Below are positions 18,669 to 29,428 of a stretch of 64,000 nucleotides of DNA, piece after piece. This DNA is from an uncultured Pseudomonadota bacterium (lineage in GTDB: Bacteria; Pseudomonadota; Gammaproteobacteria; Burkholderiales; Rhodocyclaceae): positions 1 to 64,000 of the forward strand of contig CAIQBG010000007.1 of the NCBI GenBank assembly GCA_903870055.1, read 5' to 3'. The notes under the pieces were generated by a model. The model did no database searches, was not told where the DNA came from, and worked only from the letters and a program-made list of their open reading frames with translations. Both the position numbers and the translations under genes were made by a program. The first letter of the stretch is position 1; every line of letters begins with the position of its first letter.

Positions 18669-21028
18669 CAGACACACTCCACGATGATCATGTCATTCAA
18701 ACCACCGATGGTCGCCGTTGACGGGTGTGCCGCCGCAATGCGTACACATCCATCAGGCACGGTGTTATCCAGAACCGCATTCAGCGTTGCCGAGCCTTCA
18801 CTACCCTTTACACGAACGCTACGGCCATCGGCTGCACCGATATTCGTCAACGTTGCCGCATTCATGCGGGCGGTTGGTGCCTGTGCATCACGCGTCTTCT
18901 GCAACGAAGGTGAACGACGCACCAGCGCATCAGCAAAATAAATCGGCACATCGGTAATACGCTGCAGACCGGCGCCGGTCTGTGTCGTAACACTGGTAGC
19001 TGTTACCGGCAATACACGCGCTAACGAACCCGCAGGCAAAGTATTATCCGAACCCAGAATCTCGTTACGAACTTCTTCGCTGCTCTGGTAGTCAAAGCGC
19101 TCAACGTTCAGCAGATTGCCCAACACACGTAGGAGCTTCCAACCCGGACGCGATTGACCAGCCGGACGCACAACGCCGACGAAGGACTGCGCAACACCTT
19201 CGCCATTAACGAAGGTACCCGAAGTTTCGGTAAACGGCGACAGCGGCAGCAACACATCGGCGTAGGCCAGTGCATCAGCATCCTTGAATGTCGCAAACTG
19301 AACGACCATATCAGCAGCATTCAGTGCACGCAGCGCTTGAGCCGGATTAGCAACATCAAGCGAAGGTTCGCAACCGAACAACACATAAGCCTTGCGGGGT
19401 TCTGTAAACAGACGGGCCGCGTCACGACCACCCTGCTGCGGCGCTGCCTTGGCGATGTAACCACCCACCGAGTTGGCGGCTTCACCCACCGTACCAGCTG
19501 AAGCGCCGGTAATGGTAGCCAGCTCACCAGCAAGCTGTTCGAGCAACGAGTAATCCGGATGTTGAACAGCCACATTACCCAATACGATAGCGCGCGGGCC
19601 GCTTTCCAGCTGGCCATCACCAATCAGGGCGGTAGCAATCTTACGTTCCAGCTCACCGGCATTACCCAGCGCAGCTAGCGCTGAAGCCGGTACACCCTTA
19701 ATTTCTGCGGCAGCACGAACTACGCCTGCCAATGCAGCCACCAATTGGCCTGGTGGTGTGTAAATCATGCCGGCATGCTTGATCAGCGAATCGTCGCTCG
19801 TCACGTTAACCGAGAAAACAGCAGCACCCTTACGGGCAGCATGGCGCAGGCGCTGCGCAACCAGCGGTGCATCCTTACGCAGGAAACCACCGACGATCAG
19901 TGCTGCATCCGCATTGCTCAGGTCTGCCAGTGGCAGACCCAGCCAGGGGGCTGCACCCGGACGTTGTGCATCGGCACGGAAATCCTGCTGACGCAAACGG
20001 AAATCAATATTGTCCGAACCCAATTCACGTGTAATACGGCCAGCCAGATACATTTCTTCCAGCGTGGCATGCGGGCTTACTACCGTGGCGATCTGATCCC
20101 CACCGGCATCTTTGGCAATGCTACGCAGACCGTGCGCGACATAATCAAGCGCTACATTCCACTCAACTTCCTGCCACTGGCCGCCCTGCTTCAGCATCGG
20201 CTTCAGAAGACGCTCGGTGCTATTCAGTGATTCGTAGGAGAAACGATCCTTATCGGAAATCCAGCATTCGTTAACGTTTTCGTTATCGAACGGCAGTACA
20301 CGCTTAACCACATCACCCTTAACCTGAACCGTCACGTTGGCACCGGTCGCATCATGCGGCGATACCGACTTACGGCGTTGCAGCTCCCAGGTGCGCGCCG
20401 AATAACGGAACGGCTTGGAGGTCAGCGCACCTACGGGGCAAATATCAATCATATTGCCGGACAATTCGGAATCCACCGTCTTGCCAACAAAGGTCGTAAT
20501 TTCGGAATGCACATTACGGTTGATCATGCCCAGTTCCATCACGCCGGCCACTTCCTGACCGAAACGCACGCAACGCGTGCAATGGATGCAGCGGCTCATC
20601 TCTTCCATCGAAATGAGGGGACCAACGTTCTTGTGGAATACAACGTGCTTTTCTTCGGTGTAGCGCGAACCGCTCTGACCATAACCGACCGCCAGATCCT
20701 GCAATTGGCATTCGCCGCCCTGATCACAGATCGGACAATCCAGCGGATGATTAATCAGCAGAAACTCCATCACACCCTTCTGGGCAGTGACGGCCATTTC
20801 GGAGTGCGTAAACACTTTCATGCCATTGGTGACAGGTGTGGCACAAGCCGGCAGCGGCTTCGGTGCTTTTTCTACCTGAACCAGACACATCCGGCAGTTG
20901 GCAGCGATCGACAGCTTCTTGTGATAACAGAAGTGCGGAATGTAGATGCCCAGCTGGCTGGCAGCATCCATCACGGTAGAACCGTCAGCTACCTGTGCCT
21001 TTTTGCCGTCGATTTCAATTTCTAGCAT
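18668..21028 (-). CDS. nuoG: NADH-quinone oxidoreductase subunit G
   Basis: NuoG is the large Fe-S subunit of the peripheral arm. The 786 residues begin with a [2Fe-2S] ferredoxin domain ([19 protein letters not shown]...PACATPV). The H/C-rich [14 protein letters not shown] follows, then [16 protein letters not shown] and the [10 protein letters not shown] segment. The rest is a molybdopterin-oxidoreductase fold that lacks cofactor activity in complex I. The C-terminal third is divergent, as usual for betaproteobacteria. It lies 45 bases after nuoF. Confidence 0.95.
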   Translation of the reverse strand: MLEIEIDGKKAQVADGSTVMDAASQLGIYIPHFCYHKKLSIAANCRMCLVQVEKAPKPLPACATPVTNGMKVFTHSEMAVTAQKGVMEFLLINHPLDCPICDQGGECQLQDLAVGYGQSGSRYTEEKHVVFHKNVGPLISMEEMSRCIHCTRCVRFGQEVAGVMELGMINRNVHSEITTFVGKTVDSELSGNMIDICPVGALTSKPFRYSARTWELQRRKSVSPHDATGANVTVQVKGDVVKRVLPFDNENVNECWISDKDRFSYESLNSTERLLKPMLKQGGQWQEVEWNVALDYVAHGLRSIAKDAGGDQIATVVSPHATLEEMYLAGRITRELGSDNIDFRLRQQDFRADAQRPGAAPWLGLPLADLSNADAALIVGGFLRKDAPLVAQRLRHAARKGAAVFSVNVTSDDSLIKHAGMIYTPPGQLVAALAGVVRAAAEIKGVPASALAALGNAGELERKIATALIGDGQLESGPRAIVLGNVAVQHPDYSLLEQLAGELATITGASAGTVGEAANSVGGYIAKAAPQQGGRDAARLFTEPRKAYVLFGCEPSLDVANPAQALRALNAADMVVQFATFKDADALAYADVLLPLSPFTETSGTFVNGEGVAQSFVGVVRPAGQSRPGWKLLRVLGNLLNVERFDYQSSEEVRNEILGSDNTLPAGSLARVLPVTATSVTTQTGAGLQRITDVPIYFADALVRRSPSLQKTRDAQAPTARMNAATLTNIGAADGRSVRVKGSEGSATLNAVLDNTVPDGCVRIAAAHPSTATIGGLNDMIIVECV

Positions 21029-21073
21029 GTGCGACTCGCGAAATCAGATCTATGAATGAAGCGGGACGCCCTA

Positions 21074-22408
21074 TCAGGCGGCGTTCGGATGTCTGTGGAA
21101 CGTACTACCGGAGCGTTGAACATCTTTCGGCACCAGACATGTCTTGTGCTGAATGTGATGTTCGAACTCCGAGCGGAAATGCTTGAGGAAGCTCATGACC
21201 GGGAACGCAGCTGCGTCACCCAGTGCACAAATTGTGCGACCACAAATGTTGCTGCAGATAGACAGGAGCATATCCAGGTCTTCCGGCTTGCCCTCACCCG
21301 TCTCGATACGATGCACGATCTGGTAGAGCCAGTTAGTGCCTTCGCGGCAAGGCGTACATTGACCGCATGATTCTTCATGGTAGAAGAATGACAAGCGATC
21401 AAGCACGTCTACCATACAGACAGTTTCGTCCATCACAATGACCGCGCCAGAGCCCAGCATGGAGCCGGCTTTGGAGATGGAATCATAATCCATCGTACAT
21501 TGCATCATGATGTCGCCAGGTAATACTGGCGAAGACGAGCCGCCCGGAATCACGGCTTTGAGCTTGCGGCCGCCACGAACGCCACCGGCCATTTCCAACA
21601 ATGTGGAAAACGGCGTACCCAGCGGAATTTCGTAGTTACCCGGACGCTCAACGTGACCCGAAATCGAGAACAATTTCGTGCCGCCGTTGTTTTCTTTACC
21701 GGCGTTCAGGAAGTTCTCGGCACCCAAACGGATAATGAACGGGACCGAAGCAAAAGTTTCTGTGTTGTTTACGGTTGTCGGACGACCGTAAAGACCAAAC
21801 GAAGCAGGGAAAGGCGGCTTAAACCGTGGCTGACCCTTCTTACCTTCAATCGAATCAAGCAGCGCAGTTTCTTCACCGCAGATGTACGCACCATAACCAT
21901 GGTGGGCGAACAGCTCGAATGAGTGCTCGCTACCCAGAATTTTCTGGCCAAGGAAACCGGCCGCACGTGCTTCAGCCAATGCGGCCTCAAAACGCTCGTA
22001 CAGTTCGTACACTTCACCGTGAATATAGTTGTAACCACGCGTGGCACCCATTGCGTAGGCGCCAATAATCATACCTTCGATCACCGAATGCGGATCATAA
22101 CGCATGATGTCACGGTCTTTGAATGTGCCCGGCTCGCCTTCATCGGTGTTACACACGATGTATTTAGCGCCCGGCATGGTGCGGGGCATGAAGCTCCACT
22201 TCAGACCAGTCGGAAAGCCTGCACCGCCACGGCCGCGCAGTACTGATTTCTTTACTTCAGCAATCACGCCTTCAGGCGGGATATTTTCCGAAAGAATCTT
22301 TTTGAGCGCTTCGTAACCGCCACGTTTCACATAGGCGTCGATACCCCAACCGGCATCACCTTGCCAGTCAGCGGTCATAATCGGATTGATGGAACCGAGG
22401 ATAGCCAT
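21074..22408 (-). CDS. nuoF: NADH-quinone oxidoreductase subunit F
   Basis: NuoF binds NADH and FMN and passes electrons to the Fe-S chain. The 444 residues contain the FMN/NADH loop [35 protein letters not shown] and the N3 cluster motif [16 protein letters not shown] with its later cysteine in [15 protein letters not shown]. The start ATG shares one base with the nuoE stop (TAATG). Confidence 0.97.
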   Translation of the reverse strand: MAILGSINPIMTADWQGDAGWGIDAYVKRGGYEALKKILSENIPPEGVIAEVKKSVLRGRGGAGFPTGLKWSFMPRTMPGAKYIVCNTDEGEPGTFKDRDIMRYDPHSVIEGMIIGAYAMGATRGYNYIHGEVYELYERFEAALAEARAAGFLGQKILGSEHSFELFAHHGYGAYICGEETALLDSIEGKKGQPRFKPPFPASFGLYGRPTTVNNTETFASVPFIIRLGAENFLNAGKENNGGTKLFSISGHVERPGNYEIPLGTPFSTLLEMAGGVRGGRKLKAVIPGGSSSPVLPGDIMMQCTMDYDSISKAGSMLGSGAVIVMDETVCMVDVLDRLSFFYHEESCGQCTPCREGTNWLYQIVHRIETGEGKPEDLDMLLSICSNICGRTICALGDAAAFPVMSFLKHFRSEFEHHIQHKTCLVPKDVQRSGSTFHRHPNAA

Positions 22409-22881
22409 TACTTCAGTTCCTCCAGCAGTTGGTCCAGCTTATCAGGCGTCAGAAAACTCTTCATGCTGTGGTTATTGACCAAAGCGACTGGCGCATCGCC
22501 ACACGCACCCTGGCATTCGCTTTCAACCAGCGTAAACCGGCCGTCAGCCGTTGTTTCACCCAATTTAATGCCCAAACGCTCAGCCAGATAGGCTGCGGCA
22601 TCACGACCGCCCGATAAAGCGCATGGAATGCAGGTGCAAACGGCCAGCTTGTACTTCCCAATCGGTTTCAGGTTGTACATGTTGTAGAAGGTTGCCACTT
22701 CTTCGGCGGCAATCGCTGGCATTTCCAGATAGGCCGCCACGAAGGCGATCGTATCTTTATCCAGCCAGCCCTTCTCAACCTGCGCCAGTGTCAGACAAGC
22801 CATAATGGCCGACTGTTTCTGTTCAGCCGGGTATTTGGCCACTTCGCGATCAAAGCGCGCGAGGGTTTCCTGAGTCAGCAT
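22408..22881 (-). CDS. nuoE: NADH-quinone oxidoreductase subunit E
   Basis: NuoE carries the N1a [2Fe-2S] cluster beside NuoF. The 157-residue thioredoxin-like protein has the four ligands in [13 protein letters not shown] (C-x4-C) and [18 protein letters not shown] (C-x3-C). Its start overlaps the nuoD stop by one base (TGATG) and its stop overlaps nuoF, so the three genes are translationally linked. Confidence 0.96.
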   Translation of the reverse strand: MLTQETLARFDREVAKYPAEQKQSAIMACLTLAQVEKGWLDKDTIAFVAAYLEMPAIAAEEVATFYNMYNLKPIGKYKLAVCTCIPCALSGGRDAAAYLAERLGIKLGETTADGRFTLVESECQGACGDAPVALVNNHSMKSFLTPDKLDQLLEELK

Positions 22882-24134
22882 CAGCGGTCAACCTCACCAA
22901 AAACGATATCCTGGGTCCCGATAATCGTGACCACGTCTGCAATCATATGACCGCGCGACATTTCTTCCAGCGCCGAGAGGTGTGCAAAACCTGGCGCACG
23001 AATCTTCATGCGATACGGTTTGTTGGCACCATCGGATGCCAAGTAGATACCGAACTCACCCTTTGGATGCTCTATCGCTGCATAGCACTCATGTTCCGGC
23101 ACGTGAATGCCCTCTGTGAAGTGCTTGAAGTGGTGAATCAGTTCTTCCATATTCGACTTCATGGCTTCACGCGGCGGCGGCGCCACTTTATAGTCATTAG
23201 TCATTACCGGACCCGGATTAGCACGTAGCCAGGTAATACATTGTTTGATAATGCGGTTCGATTGAGCCATTTCTTCCATACGCACCAGATAGCGGTCGTA
23301 CGAGTCGCCATTGGTACCCACGGGAATGTCGAAATCCATACGGTCATAGACTTCATACGGCTGCTTTTTACGCAGATCCCAGGCAATGCCCGAACCGCGC
23401 AGCATCGGACCAGTGAAGCCCATGTTCAGAGCACGCTCAGGGGAAACGATACCCACATCGACCAGACGTTGTTTCCAGATCCGGTTGTCTGTCAGCAGGG
23501 TGTGATATTCACCCAGATATTTCGGGAATCGATTCGTGAAGTCTTCAAGGAAGTCGAGTAATGATCCCTGACGGTTTTCATTTAGCTCGGCAACGCGCTT
23601 GGCATCTTTCCAGCGCGACACTTCATACTTTGGCATCACGTCCGGCAGGTCTCGATACACACCGCCCGGACGGATATAGGCAGCATGCAGACGGGCGCCC
23701 GACACTGACTCATAAACATCCATCAGATCTTCACGATCACGGAAGGTATAGAGCGCCATCGTCATGGCACCGACGTCCAGACCGTGACAGCCAATCCACA
23801 GCAGGTGGTTCAGCAAACGGGTCACTTCATCGAACATCACACGGATGTACTGTGCGCGCTCCGGCACTTCCACACCCAGCAACTTTTCGATGGCCATACA
23901 GTAGGCGTGCTCGTTACACATCGTCGACACGTAGTCCAGACGATCCATATAAGGCACCGACTGCACCCAGGTGCGGGTTTCAGCCAACTTTTCAGTCGCG
24001 CGGTGCAGCAGACCGATATGCGGGTCGGCACGTTCGACAGTTTCACCATCCAGCTCCAGCACCAGACGCAGCACACCGTGTGCCGAAGGGTGCTGCGGGC
24101 CGAAGTTTAATGTGTAGTTACGAATCTCTGACAT
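22881..24134 (-). CDS. nuoD: NADH-quinone oxidoreductase subunit D
   Basis: NuoD is the 49-kDa homologue that forms the quinone site with NuoB. The 417 residues begin [25 protein letters not shown], an almost invariant stretch (key part [13 protein letters not shown]). [24 protein letters not shown] and the C-terminal [13 protein letters not shown] are also present. It lies 54 bases after nuoC. Confidence 0.97.
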   Translation of the reverse strand: MSEIRNYTLNFGPQHPSAHGVLRLVLELDGETVERADPHIGLLHRATEKLAETRTWVQSVPYMDRLDYVSTMCNEHAYCMAIEKLLGVEVPERAQYIRVMFDEVTRLLNHLLWIGCHGLDVGAMTMALYTFRDREDLMDVYESVSGARLHAAYIRPGGVYRDLPDVMPKYEVSRWKDAKRVAELNENRQGSLLDFLEDFTNRFPKYLGEYHTLLTDNRIWKQRLVDVGIVSPERALNMGFTGPMLRGSGIAWDLRKKQPYEVYDRMDFDIPVGTNGDSYDRYLVRMEEMAQSNRIIKQCITWLRANPGPVMTNDYKVAPPPREAMKSNMEELIHHFKHFTEGIHVPEHECYAAIEHPKGEFGIYLASDGANKPYRMKIRAPGFAHLSALEEMSRGHMIADVVTIIGTQDIVFGEVDR

Positions 24135-24188
24135 GCTGGGATCCTGGATGTCCGGTTGTCCGTACTGATCTTTAAAAGTGAACCGCGG

Positions 24189-24791
24189 TTAAACCGCAGG
24201 TTCGCCGTAAGTTGATTCACGCACGATACGCGGGGTGTTCTCGCGTGGTTCGATGGTGACCGGTTGGTAGATGACGCGCTTTTGCTCTTCGTCGTAACGC
24301 ATTTCGACATAGCCCGACACCGGGAAGTCCTTGCGGAACGGATAACCGACAAAACCGTAATCGGTAAGAATACGACGCAAATCCGGGTGATTGACGAACA
24401 GAATGCCGTACAGATCAAAAGCTTCGCGCTCAAACCAGTTAGCGGCTGTCCACACATCGACCAGCGAATCCAGCACCGGCATCTGGTCATCCGGCGCATA
24501 AATGCGCAGACGAACACGCTGATTCAATTCAACGGAAAGCAGATGCACGATGGCGGCAAAACGCTGCGGATGCGATTCCTGGCCACCGTAAGCCGAGTAA
24601 TCCATGCCGCAGAGGTCGATCAGCTGATCGAATTTGAGGCCGGCGGTGTCGCGCAGCTTCAGGGCAGCCGCATGATAATCAGTCGAGGCAACATCAATAG
24701 TGACTTCGCCCAGATCCTGCTTCAGACGCACAATGCTGCTGCCCAGAACTTGCTGCAGTAGATCGGCGAGTGCTTGCGTGTTTAGAGTCAT
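24189..24791 (-). CDS. nuoC: NADH-quinone oxidoreductase subunit C
   Basis: NuoC is the 30-kDa subunit of the peripheral arm. The 200 residues include [33 protein letters not shown]-like strands and the signature [29 protein letters not shown] (core [10 protein letters not shown]). The C-terminal [13 protein letters not shown] motif reads [13 protein letters not shown]. It is separate from nuoD, not fused as in E. coli. Confidence 0.96.
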   Translation of the reverse strand: MTLNTQALADLLQQVLGSSIVRLKQDLGEVTIDVASTDYHAAALKLRDTAGLKFDQLIDLCGMDYSAYGGQESHPQRFAAIVHLLSVELNQRVRLRIYAPDDQMPVLDSLVDVWTAANWFEREAFDLYGILFVNHPDLRRILTDYGFVGYPFRKDFPVSGYVEMRYDEEQKRVIYQPVTIEPRENTPRIVRESTYGEPAV

Positions 24792-24817
24792 GATCGTGAA
24801 ATTTCCTGAACCTGGCT

Positions 24818-25297
24818 TCAGCGGGCAATCGTGCTGGTACGGCGAATCTTGTTCTGCAACTGAATCAGGCCATAGAGCAGCGCTTCAGCAGTCGGCGGGC
24901 AGCCCGGGACATAAATATCAACCGGAACAATGCGGTCGCAACCACGTACGACCGAGTAGGAATAATGGTAGTAACCACCACCGTTAGCACATGAGCCCAT
25001 TGAGACTACCCAGCGCGGCTCGGCCATCTGGTCGTATACCTTACGCAGCGCCGGTGCCATTTTGTTGGTCAGTGTGCCAGCCACAATCATCAGATCAGAC
25101 TGACGCGGGCTAGGACGGAACACCATACCAAAACGGTCAAGGTCGTAACGCGATGTGCCGGCGTGAATCATTTCCACAGCACAGCAAGCCAGACCAAAAG
25201 TCATTGGCCACAGCGAGCCGGTACGGCAGTAATTAATGAGTTTGTCGGCTGTTGTGGTAACAAAGCCTTCGTTAAGGACGCCCTGGATCTTCGACAT
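24818..25297 (-). CDS. nuoB: NADH-quinone oxidoreductase subunit B
   Basis: NuoB holds the terminal N2 [4Fe-4S] cluster that reduces ubiquinone. The 159 residues show the adjacent cysteine pair in [29 protein letters not shown] and [16 protein letters not shown] (here DIYVPGCPP). It lies 26 bases upstream of nuoC and 3 bases after nuoA. Confidence 0.97.
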   Translation of the reverse strand: MSKIQGVLNEGFVTTTADKLINYCRTGSLWPMTFGLACCAVEMIHAGTSRYDLDRFGMVFRPSPRQSDLMIVAGTLTNKMAPALRKVYDQMAEPRWVVSMGSCANGGGYYHYSYSVVRGCDRIVPVDIYVPGCPPTAEALLYGLIQLQNKIRRTSTIAR

Positions 25298-25300
25298 CGC

Positions 25301-25657
25301 TTACTCCCACTCAAGGGCGCCCTTGCGCCACTCGTAGATGAAGCCAACCACCAGGATGCCCAGAAACACCATCATGGTAACAAAACCGGCCATGCCGATC
25401 TCTTTGATCACCACTGCCCACGGGAACAGGAAGGCGATTTCCAGATCGAAAAGAATAAACAGGATGGCGATCAGATAGTAGCGAACATCAAACTTCATCC
25501 GCGCATCTTCGAAAGCTTCAAATCCGCACTCGTACGCGGAGAGCTTTTCAATATCAGGGTTGTTCGGTGCAAGCACGTGATTCAGCAGTCGGCCCAGAAC
25601 GCCAACGGCGATGCCTACTGCAATGAACACCAAAATCGGAAAGTAATTTTCGAGCAT
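25301..25657 (-). CDS. nuoA: NADH-quinone oxidoreductase subunit A
   Basis: NuoA is the first gene of the 14-gene nuo operon and a three-helix membrane subunit. The 118 residues include [36 protein letters not shown], of which ECGFE and FDVRYYL are diagnostic. ATG 25657 is chosen because AGGTGG lies just upstream and the product then starts MLENYFPI. The upstream ATG at 25726 would add 23 residues with no family match. Confidence 0.96.
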   Translation of the reverse strand: MLENYFPILVFIAVGIAVGVLGRLLNHVLAPNNPDIEKLSAYECGFEAFEDARMKFDVRYYLIAILFILFDLEIAFLFPWAVVIKEIGMAGFVTMMVFLGILVVGFIYEWRKGALEWE

Positions 25658-25730
25658 CAAGCCACCTAAAGTTTGCCAAATGACGCACAACAATTTAAAC
25701 CAACAACCGACCAGGGCGAACATCATGTCC

Positions 25731-25815
25731 TGGTGCCGACGGCGAGACTCGAACTCGCACAGCTTACGCCACTACCCCCTCAAGATAGCGTGTCTACCAA
25801 TTTCACCACGTCGGC
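25731..25815 (-). tRNA. tRNA-Leu (anticodon GAG)
   Basis: The minus strand folds as a class II tRNA of 85 bases including an encoded CCA. The acceptor GCCGACG pairs with CGTCGGC. The D arm is GTGAAATTGGTAGAC. The anticodon stem CTATC/GGTAG encloses loop TTGAGGG with anticodon GAG. A long variable arm follows, and the T arm GCGAG-TTCGAGT-CTCGC completes it. The class II arm and GAG anticodon give leucine (CUC/CUU). It lies between secG and nuoA, a conserved placement. Confidence 0.96.
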
Positions 25816-25849
25816 ATTCCTGTTCGGTTTGTTACTTAAAAACAGCAAC

Positions 25850-26224
25850 TTACCGAGGTACGTTTTTGGCCTTCGACGCACCCTCCGGAGCGGCATTTTT
25901 GCCTTCCGTCGGAACACTCGCAGCACCAGCACTAACGGGTGTGGATTCTACATTGGTTTGCATCACACTTCCAGCACTTTTCGAACCGGAAGACTGAAAA
26001 TTAGCGAGCAGCAGCGCGCTAATGAAGAACACCGTCGCTAGAACAGCCGTCGAGCGCGACAGGAAATTGGCTGAACCCGTTGCACCGAACAAGCTGCCGG
26101 AAGCGCCGCTACCAAAGGCTGCGCCCATGTCTGCACCTTTACCATGCTGCATCAGCACCAAACCAATCACACCCAGTGCAGAAGCAATGTTCACGACCAA
26201 AACGACTACATAAAGAATATCCAT
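25850..26224 (-). CDS. secG: Protein-export membrane protein SecG
   Basis: SecG assists SecYE in protein translocation across the inner membrane. The 124 residues have two membrane helices (about 2-24 and 55-75) joined by the conserved loop VLMQHGKGADMGAAFGSGASGSLFG (core LMQHGKGADMG). A Ser/Ala/Pro-rich tail of about 45 residues follows, as in betaproteobacteria. ATG 26224 is chosen since the longer frame to 26332 runs back toward tpiA with no homology. Confidence 0.95.
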   Translation of the reverse strand: MDILYVVVLVVNIASALGVIGLVLMQHGKGADMGAAFGSGASGSLFGATGSANFLSRSTAVLATVFFISALLLANFQSSGSKSAGSVMQTNVESTPVSAGAASVPTEGKNAAPEGASKAKNVPR

Positions 26225-26261
26225 CTGATTGCCTACGTCTCTTTCTTGAAAAATCCGGTTG

Positions 26262-27032
26262 TTACACCATGCGGTTTGCCGCAGCGGTGCAGATTGTACT
26301 GAAATCCTGAGCATCCAGGGCGGCGCCACCAATCAGACCGCCATCGACATCAGGTAAAGCAAACAACAATTCAGCATTGCTGCCCTTGACGCTACCGCCG
26401 TAAAGAATTCGGGTTTGAACCAGTCCGGCCGCATCCAGACGTTTCCGGATATGCGCATGAACTGCCTGAACACCCTCTGGCGTGGGCGTTTTGCCCGTGC
26501 CGATTGCCCAAACAGGTTCGTAGGCAATGACCACTGTGGTGCCTTCATCCGCCACACCGGCCAGCGCCAAAAGAACCGGTGCTAGCTGACGATCAATGAC
26601 AGCCAGCGTTTGTCCAGTAGCCTCTTCGTCAGCCGATTCACCAACACAGATGATAGGCATCAGGCCGCTATCGAGCACGGCAACCGCCTGACGCGCTACG
26701 GCATCATCGGTTTCAGCGCAATATTGGCGACGCTCGGAGTGGCCAACAATCACATAAGTGCAACCCAGCTCCTTGAGCATCGGCGCGCTGACCTGACCGG
26801 TATAGGCACCGGCACGATGTTCGCTCACGGTCTGGGCGCCCCAGACAATCGGTGTATTGGCGAGCAATGCGCCAACCTGGGCAATATAGGGAAACGGCGG
26901 ACAAACGCCGATCTCGGGCAAGCGCTTCTGGACAAGCCCGCGCAGCAAATTTTCCAGCAACGACTGGTTGGCGCCAAAAGCACCATTCATCTTCCAGTTG
27001 CCCACCACCAGCGGCGTTCTGACTATCGTCAT
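26262..27032 (-). CDS. tpiA: Triose-phosphate isomerase
   Basis: TpiA interconverts dihydroxyacetone phosphate and glyceraldehyde 3-phosphate in glycolysis. The 256-residue TIM barrel shows the catalytic lysine in VVGNWKMNGA, histidine in VIVGHSERRQ and glutamate in AYEPVWAIGTGKTPTPE. The phosphate loop is in YGGSVKGSNA and GGLIGGAALD. ATG 27032, with AGGATC upstream, gives the family N terminus. It lies 37 bases before secG. Confidence 0.97.
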   Translation of the reverse strand: MTIVRTPLVVGNWKMNGAFGANQSLLENLLRGLVQKRLPEIGVCPPFPYIAQVGALLANTPIVWGAQTVSEHRAGAYTGQVSAPMLKELGCTYVIVGHSERRQYCAETDDAVARQAVAVLDSGLMPIICVGESADEEATGQTLAVIDRQLAPVLLALAGVADEGTTVVIAYEPVWAIGTGKTPTPEGVQAVHAHIRKRLDAAGLVQTRILYGGSVKGSNAELLFALPDVDGGLIGGAALDAQDFSTICTAAANRMV

Positions 27033-27055
27033 CACTGATCCTATTTGCGCTATAC

Positions 27056-27088
27056 GAGAAAAAGGCGCTCTACCCACCGGAGAGCGCC
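27056..27088 (-). terminator. Intrinsic terminator after glmM
   Basis: On the minus strand GGCGCTCT pairs with AGAGCGCC around a 9-base loop and is followed by TTTTTC. It lies about 48 bases beyond the glmM stop and just before the tpiA leader. Confidence 0.72.
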
Positions 27089-27135
27089 CGTTTATAGGCC
27101 TAGATTCTATTTTCTTGCGGCCTTCCGGTCAATGC

Positions 27136-28494
27136 TCAGAGGGCTGACCGCACCACTGCGGCAATCGACTCGGCCTCACTGCGAGACAAAGCACCGTCTT
27201 CTGCTTCCACCATGACACGCAATACCGGTTCGGTACCAGATGGTCTCAGCAATACCCTACCCCGTTTACCAAGGCGTGCCGAGCTTGCTTCCACCGCAGC
27301 AGTGACTGCCTCGTGGTTCTGCCAGTTGAAGCCGGGTTTAACCGGAACATTAATCATGCATTGGGGAAATAACTTTAACCCGCCCAGCAGCGCATCCAGT
27401 TTTCCGCCAGAGCGCTTGAGCGCCACCAGTACCTGCAGCGCCGAAACAAGGCCATCGCCCGTCGTATGACGATCCAGCGCCAGAATATGGCCGGAATTTT
27501 CGCCACCGTACAACCAACCTTCTGCGGCTAGCAGTTCCATGACGTAGCGGTCACCCACCTTTGCGCGCTTGAAAGGCACCTGCCGTTCAGCCAGCGCCTG
27601 CTCCAGCGCCATATTAGTCATTAGCGTACCAACCACCCCGGCCACCGGGCCATCCAGCAAGCGCTCCTGAACAATCGCATAAAGAATCTGGTCACCATCG
27701 TAGGCGGTCCCGTTTGCGTCCACCATCACCAGGCGATCGGCATCTCCATCGAGCGCGATCCCCAGATCTGCACCCGTAGCCTCAATGGTCGAGGCCAGAA
27801 GCTCCGGATGCAAGGCACCCACACCCTCATTGATGTTTAATCCATCGGGTGCATTGCCGATGGCAACGACTTCAGCTCCCAACTCGTGTAAAACCTCTGC
27901 GGCGATGTGGTAGGCGGCACCATGGGCACAATCAACCACGATCTTTAAATTACGCAGATCAAAACTGGCTGGCACGGTGCTTTTACAGAACTCGATATAA
28001 CGGCCAGCGGCATCATCAATACGACGCGCCCGCCCCAGATCTTTAGGCTCAACGGTCTGCATGGGCTTGCCATCCATGGCGTCAATGGCTGCCTCAATAG
28101 CGTGTTCCACATCATCCGGAAGCTTCTTGCCATCTGCCGAAAAAAACTTGATGCCGTTATCTTCAAAGGGATTATGTGATGCCGAAATGACAACGCCAGC
28201 CTGCAGGCGCAACGCACGCGTGAGATAAGCAATCCCCGGCGTAGGCAATGGACCAGTTAGAAAGACGTCGACGCCGGCCGCAGAAAAACCGGCTTCCAGC
28301 GCAGCTTCCAGCATATAACCGGAATTGCGCGTGTCTTTGCCAATCAGCACTCCTGGGCGATGCGAACCCGCTGCATTGCGATTCGCCAACACTTTTCCAG
28401 CGGCATAACCCAGACGCAACACGAAGTCTGGGGTAATGGGATATTGACCTACCCGTCCACGCACACCATCTGTACCAAAATATTTACGACTCAT
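27136..28494 (-). CDS. glmM: Phosphoglucosamine mutase
   Basis: GlmM converts glucosamine 6-phosphate to glucosamine 1-phosphate for UDP-GlcNAc, the precursor of peptidoglycan and LPS. The 452 residues begin [14 protein letters not shown]. They hold the phosphoserine loop [15 protein letters not shown] (S about 103), the metal loop ALDGDADRL and the phosphate-binding [14 protein letters not shown] near the end. Its start shares one base with the folP stop (TAATG), giving a folP-glmM pair as is common. Confidence 0.97.
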   Translation of the reverse strand: MSRKYFGTDGVRGRVGQYPITPDFVLRLGYAAGKVLANRNAAGSHRPGVLIGKDTRNSGYMLEAALEAGFSAAGVDVFLTGPLPTPGIAYLTRALRLQAGVVISASHNPFEDNGIKFFSADGKKLPDDVEHAIEAAIDAMDGKPMQTVEPKDLGRARRIDDAAGRYIEFCKSTVPASFDLRNLKIVVDCAHGAAYHIAAEVLHELGAEVVAIGNAPDGLNINEGVGALHPELLASTIEATGADLGIALDGDADRLVMVDANGTAYDGDQILYAIVQERLLDGPVAGVVGTLMTNMALEQALAERQVPFKRAKVGDRYVMELLAAEGWLYGGENSGHILALDRHTTGDGLVSALQVLVALKRSGGKLDALLGGLKLFPQCMINVPVKPGFNWQNHEAVTAAVEASSARLGKRGRVLLRPSGTEPVLRVMVEAEDGALSRSEAESIAAVVRSAL

Positions 28495-29357
28495 TACCGC
28501 TCCAAATCTAGCTGTGGGCCGAGAGCCCGGGAAACTTTTAGTGCATCAACCGTCTGCGCGACATCATGCACACGCACAATGGCCGCGCCATACTGGGCAG
28601 CCAGCAAGGCCGCTGCAACACTGCCTGCGCAGCGATCTTCCACCGGCTTATCTGTGGCCTGGCCGATCATCGCTTTGCGCGACACACCCACCAGCACAGG
28701 AAAACCCAGTGCTGCCAATTGAGGCAATGCACGAAACAAGGTCTGATTATGCTCAAAGGTCTTGCCAAAGCCAAATCCCGGATCAAGGATCAATCGGTTG
28801 CGGTCTATACCCGCCGCCTCTGCCTTAGCAATCGCCCGTTGCAAAAACGACTCGACTTCAGACGCCACATCCTGGTAAACCGGTGCACGCTGCATGGTTC
28901 CGGGTTCTCTCTGCATGTGCATCAGGCAGACTGAAACTGCCGGATGCGCCGACAGGACCTTAGCTGAATCCGCATCACCCAAGGCGGAGATATCGTTAAT
29001 CAGCCCTGCCCCCAAACGAATCGCTTCAACCATGACGCTGGCTTTATACGTATCTACCGATACCGGAATGCCTTCGGCTAAAAGCCTTTCCAGCAGTGGC
29101 ACCAATCGATTCAATTCTTCTTCGGCACTGACGACTTGCGCCCCTGGCCGGGTCGACTCGGCACCAATGTCCACTAAATCAGCCCCCGCAGCCATCATGG
29201 CAACCACCTGGGCAAAGGCAGCATCCACATTAAGACCCAGACCATCTCTGGAGAAAGAATCCGGGGTGACATTCACAATACCCATCACCAGCGGCTTGCC
29301 GGTAGACCAAGCCAAACGATAGGCGCCACAGGGAATGATGTTTTCGGGCATGGGCAT
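28494..29357 (-). CDS. folP: Dihydropteroate synthase
   Basis: FolP joins p-aminobenzoate to dihydropterin pyrophosphate in folate synthesis and is the sulfonamide target. The 287-residue barrel shows [48 protein letters not shown] and [11 protein letters not shown]. The first ATG at 29357 or the one two codons later could start it. It follows ftsH after a terminator, the usual gammaproteobacterial and betaproteobacterial order. Confidence 0.96.
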   Translation of the reverse strand: MPMPENIIPCGAYRLAWSTGKPLVMGIVNVTPDSFSRDGLGLNVDAAFAQVVAMMAAGADLVDIGAESTRPGAQVVSAEEELNRLVPLLERLLAEGIPVSVDTYKASVMVEAIRLGAGLINDISALGDADSAKVLSAHPAVSVCLMHMQREPGTMQRAPVYQDVASEVESFLQRAIAKAEAAGIDRNRLILDPGFGFGKTFEHNQTLFRALPQLAALGFPVLVGVSRKAMIGQATDKPVEDRCAGSVAAALLAAQYGAAIVRVHDVAQTVDALKVSRALGPQLDLER

Positions 29358-29365
29358 ATATTAAA

Positions 29366-29402
29366 CAAAAAGGCCGACCCGAATCAGCGATCGGGTCGGC
29401 CT
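29366..29402 (-). terminator. Intrinsic terminator after ftsH
   Basis: A perfect 12-bp stem, AGGCCGACCCGA with TCGGGTCGGCCT, has an 8-base loop. On the minus strand it is followed by TTTTTGTTT. It lies 27 bases past the ftsH stop and separates it from folP. Confidence 0.85.
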
Positions 29403-29428
29403 GAATCACTCAACGCACCAACAGGGCA